A stretch of DNA of 64,000 bases from Verrucomicrobium sp. (GTDB lineage Bacteria > Verrucomicrobiota > Verrucomicrobiia > Methylacidiphilales > UBA1321): contig JAFIGT010000019.1 of assembly GCA_017849585.1 (NCBI GenBank), forward strand, positions 62,001 through 126,000. The letters run 5' to 3'. Of this stretch, positions 61,546-64,000 are shown piece after piece. Position 1 is the stretch's first letter, and each line of letters begins with the position of its first letter. A program made the translations under genes and the position numbers. Under the pieces are notes generated by a model, which had not been told where the DNA came from, did not search any database, and worked only from the letters and a program-made list of their open reading frames with translations.

Positions 61546-62181
61546 TTACTGCTTCGGTTTAATGACCGGATAGCGATCCGTATCGTTTAGAATGAAGGGA
61601 GTCTGATTCTTTGTCAGCACAATCCCGGAAATGATTTTATAGTCCGAACGGGCAAACCAGTTTTCTTCGTCCTTCTTCTTGTCCTTGGAATCAACCACCT
61701 GCCCACCCACCACGGCTTGAACGTTGATATTGCACTGACTCAAAAAACGATCGAGATGGTAAGCGGCGACGGCGTCGGGAGAAATATAGAAAGAACCGTA
61801 CCCCTTGCCGACTGGAACAAGCATGTACGTTACTTCCGCCGTTAGAATCGCCACCGGCGCATTGCGAAAATCTCCTTCACCCGCGCGCGCTTCGACACTG
61901 ATCTTGAACGTGACATCATCGAGAAAATTCACTTTTTCCTTGGAATTCGGATCCGGAAAAACTTCGTAGGAAAAATCGATCAGCACCCACTTATCGCGCC
62001 CTGTCCCAGCGGAGCCTCGCGAACGCCCCAGTTTGTCGGGCGTCATTGTATCCGTTTCGATTTTATCGATCAGAATCCGCTTCTCTTCCGACGCCGCGAG
62101 CACATGAGAAAATTCACTTCCGAGCACTAGAAATAGTAGAAGAATTAATGATGACGCAACTCGGATTGAAGAATTAGTCAT
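61546..62181 (-). CDS. Amuc_1102-family pilus-like system protein
   Basis: The 211-residue protein starts with a hydrophobic signal (about 1-30, ending VLAAS) and has a beta-rich body (WVLIDFSYEVFPDP, VTFKISVEARAGEGDFRNAPVAILTAEVTYMLVP, GYGSFYISPDAVAAYHLDRF). Its position as the first gene of the operon and its length match Amuc_1102 of Akkermansia. No ligand or catalytic motif is evident. It is probably a secreted subunit of the system. A 31-base gap separates it from the PilM-like gene. Confidence 0.8.
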   Translation of the reverse strand: MTNSSIRVASSLILLLFLVLGSEFSHVLAASEEKRILIDKIETDTMTPDKLGRSRGSAGTGRDKWVLIDFSYEVFPDPNSKEKVNFLDDVTFKISVEARAGEGDFRNAPVAILTAEVTYMLVPVGKGYGSFYISPDAVAAYHLDRFLSQCNINVQAVVGGQVVDSKDKKKDEENWFARSDYKIISGIVLTKNQTPFILNDTDRYPVIKPKQ

Positions 62182-62392
62182 GGCGGTTACGTTAGCGGCT
62201 TAAAGATTGACGGTCAAACTATTTACACAAGATTACGTACAATGTATAAGTTTCCTTTTTCGCTTATTTTCGAGCAATTGACAATCAGAATTGTTGCTTG
62301 AAAGCAAAAAATCTCGATGGCCGATGACTTTTTACCGCAACTTATGTCTCCTTGCGTCGTTATTATAGGTTGCAATTGCTATTCTTAAAACA

Positions 62393-62424
62393 AAATCCGG
62401 AAGGAGATCTCCCCTTCCGGATTT
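62393..62424 (-). terminator. Intrinsic terminator of ahcY
   Basis: AAATCCGGAAGG (62393-62404) and CCTTCCGGATTT (62413-62424) form a perfect 12-bp stem. On the ahcY strand the stem is followed by TTTTGTTTT, a good U-run, 39 bases after the ahcY stop. Confidence 0.85.
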
Positions 62425-62462
62425 CACGGACCATCATTTGAACTTTTTTGGTCTGGCTATTG

Positions 62463-63791
62463 TTAGTAGCGGTAATGATCGGGCTTGTATGGACCTTCCA
62501 CCGGCACGCCGAGGTATTCGGCTTGCTTCGGGGTCAACTTGGTGAGACGAGCTCCGAGCTTGTCGAGGTGCAGGCGGGCGACCTTTTCGTCGAGAATCTT
62601 GGGGAGAACATAGAGTTCGCCCTTCTTGTACTTGCCGGTAGCGCGATTCTGCCAGAGTTCGATCTGCGCAACCACCTGGTTGGTGAAGGAGGCGCTCATG
62701 ACGAAGCTCGGGTGGCCGGTGGCGCAGCCGAGATTCACAAGACGTCCTTCCGCCAGCACGGTGATGACCTTGCCATTGGGCCAGACGAACTGATCGACGA
62801 GCGGCTTGACCTGAATGCGCTTGAGCGATTTGTCGTTGAAGAGCGAGCCGACTTGTACTTCGGAGTCAAAGTGACCGATGTTGCAGACGATGGCCTGCGT
62901 CTTCATCGCGTCCATGTGTTCACGAGTGATGACGTCGATATTGCCGGTCGTGGTGACAAAGATTTCGCCAATCTTGGCAGCTTCGTCCATCGGAACCACT
63001 TGGAAGCCTTCCATCGCGGCCTGGAGGGCATTGATGGGATCGATTTCCGTAACGATGACGCGGGCGCCGAGGCCCTTGGCGGCTTGTACGCAGCCCTTGC
63101 CGACGTCGCCATAACCGCAGACCACTACAACCTTGCCCGCGACCATGACGTCAGTGGCACGCTTGACGGCGTCGAGGAATGATTCGCGACAGCCGTAGAG
63201 ATTGTCGAACTTGCTCTTGGTGCAGGAGTCGTTGACGTTGAAGGCGGGCACGAGGAGCGTACCATTCTTCACGCGTTGGGCGAGACGATGCACGCCTGTG
63301 GTGGTTTCTTCGGAGAGACCGTAGATGCCCTTGAGCAACTCAGGATTCTTGTCGTGGACGAGGTTGGTGAGATCGCCACCGTCGTCGAGAATCATGTTCA
63401 GCGCGGAACCATCCGGCCAGAACAAGGTCTGCTCCATACACCAGTCGAACTCTTCGGCGGTTTCGCCCTTCCAAGCGAAGACCGGCACGCCACGGGCAGC
63501 CACTGCGGCGGCAGCGTGGTCCTGGGTGGAGAAAATGTTGCAGGAACTCCAGCGCACTTCCGCGCCGAGATCGACGAGCGTCTCGATAAGCACGGCGGTC
63601 TGAATCGTCATGTGCAGGCTGCCGGCGATTTTAGCACCCTTGAGCGGGCTTTTGCCCTTGTATTCGGCACGCAGGGCCATCAGGCCGGGCATTTCGAATT
63701 CCGCAATGTTGATTTCTTTGCGGCCATAATCAGCCTGGGTGATGTCAGCGACTTTATAGTCCTGAGCTTTGGCAGGAGCGGCGGTGGTCAT
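62463..63791 (-). CDS. ahcY: Adenosylhomocysteinase (SAH hydrolase)
   Basis: The 442-residue enzyme splits S-adenosylhomocysteine into adenosine and homocysteine and keeps methylation running. Signatures are intact: [32 protein letters not shown] near the N-terminus, the NAD-binding [24 protein letters not shown] and the C-terminal [35 protein letters not shown]. The last residues ([10 protein letters not shown]) match the conserved C-terminus with the Lys that closes the NAD site. It is 96 bases downstream of metK, which makes the S-adenosylmethionine that feeds it. Confidence 0.97.
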   Translation of the reverse strand: MTTAAPAKAQDYKVADITQADYGRKEINIAEFEMPGLMALRAEYKGKSPLKGAKIAGSLHMTIQTAVLIETLVDLGAEVRWSSCNIFSTQDHAAAAVAARGVPVFAWKGETAEEFDWCMEQTLFWPDGSALNMILDDGGDLTNLVHDKNPELLKGIYGLSEETTTGVHRLAQRVKNGTLLVPAFNVNDSCTKSKFDNLYGCRESFLDAVKRATDVMVAGKVVVVCGYGDVGKGCVQAAKGLGARVIVTEIDPINALQAAMEGFQVVPMDEAAKIGEIFVTTTGNIDVITREHMDAMKTQAIVCNIGHFDSEVQVGSLFNDKSLKRIQVKPLVDQFVWPNGKVITVLAEGRLVNLGCATGHPSFVMSASFTNQVVAQIELWQNRATGKYKKGELYVLPKILDEKVARLHLDKLGARLTKLTPKQAEYLGVPVEGPYKPDHYRY

Positions 63792-63850
63792 TGGTAGGAT
63801 TCCTTTGGTAGGGTTCGATTCGGAAAGTGAGAGCTATCGGGGTCGGGCGG

Positions 63851-63875
63851 CCGGGCGGGAGTACATCCCACCCGG
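63851..63875 (-). promoter_or_regulatory. Hairpin between metK and ahcY
   Basis: On the minus strand CCGGGUGGGA and UCCCGCCCGG pair with one G-U wobble across a five-base loop, 13 bases past the metK stop. It has no U-run. It could limit read-through or stabilise mRNA ends; no known SAM or SAH riboswitch pattern was recognised in this 96-base gap. Confidence 0.4.
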
Positions 63876-63887
63876 CGCATCCCTGAA

Positions 63888-64000
63888 CTAGGCGGCAACG
63901 GCGCGGCGCAGGGCGGCGGCCTTGTCGGTCTTTTCCCAAGTCAACGCATTGAGATCATCCACGCGGCCGAAGTGACCGTAGTTGGTGGTCTTGCTGTAGA
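63888..64000 (-). CDS. metK: S-adenosylmethionine synthetase, C-terminal end (window truncated)
   Basis: Only the last 37 codons are present: YSKTTNYGHFGRVDDLNALTWEKTDKAAALRRAV, ending with Ala-Ala and TAG. The YGHFGR motif and the WE(K)TD ending are the C-terminus of MetK, which makes S-adenosylmethionine from methionine and ATP. The gene extends beyond base 64000. It precedes ahcY on the same strand. Confidence 0.9.
   Translation of the reverse strand, partial: YSKTTNYGHFGRVDDLNALTWEKTDKAAALRRAVAA

Overview
The window looks like a chromosomal segment of a Verrucomicrobiota bacterium. The strongest clue is the block at 52.7-62.2 kb. It matches, gene for gene and in order, the Amuc_1098-1102 pilus-like locus of Akkermansia muciniphila, including a 316-residue Amuc_1100-type protein. 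Prepilin-type and PEP-CTERM proteins and the catabolic gene content fit the same phylum. The exact genus cannot be read from the sequence.

Layout. 0-14.7 kb is GC-rich backbone: the end of a GAF-domain gene, glnD, the pair pdxJ-acpS, lysA, purD between two exported proteins that have lost their catalytic or metal-binding residues, leuA behind what looks like a leucine attenuator with a 19-residue leader peptide, a small toxin-antitoxin pair, two palindromic repeat clusters and pgi. 14.76 kb is tRNA-Val(CAC).

From 14.84 to 37.755 kb lies an island of about 22.9 kb, visibly richer in A+T. It is bounded by a 17-bp direct repeat of the tRNA 3' end. Next to the tRNA is a dead IS3-type transposase. 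The rest is a carbohydrate-use cluster in two divergent operons around a LacI-type regulator. The leftward operon encodes a PEP-CTERM protein, a prepilin-like protein, a small secreted protein, a clan GH-A glycosidase, a heparinase II/III-like protein, a GH78 rhamnosidase, a TIM-barrel isomerase and an SGNH esterase. The rightward operon encodes a Gfo/Idh/MocA oxidoreductase, a GH32/43-like propeller, a PfkB kinase, a DapA-like aldolase, an SDR protein, an MFS carrier, a second TIM-barrel isomerase and a second LacI regulator. A shared 20-bp near-palindrome occurs in front of the leftward operon and at the LacI start, so it is a good operator candidate. Rhamnosidase, lyase-like protein, esterase, aldolase and dehydrogenases together suggest use of a rhamnose- and uronate-containing polysaccharide; this is inference.

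37.8-52.5 kb is backbone again: rnhC and mutY with overlapping start codons, a probable envelope lipid-transport set (an MMPL transporter, a natural YnbE-YdbL fusion and a YdbH-like protein), photolyase, a Gld-type ABC transporter with a DUF4340 protein, parA and a membrane-anchored TPR protein. 52.7-62.2 kb is the Amuc_1098-1102-like locus, here with two tandem secretins. The window ends with ahcY and the last 37 codons of metK, neighbours in the S-adenosylmethionine cycle. No CRISPR array, rRNA or phage structural gene was seen.
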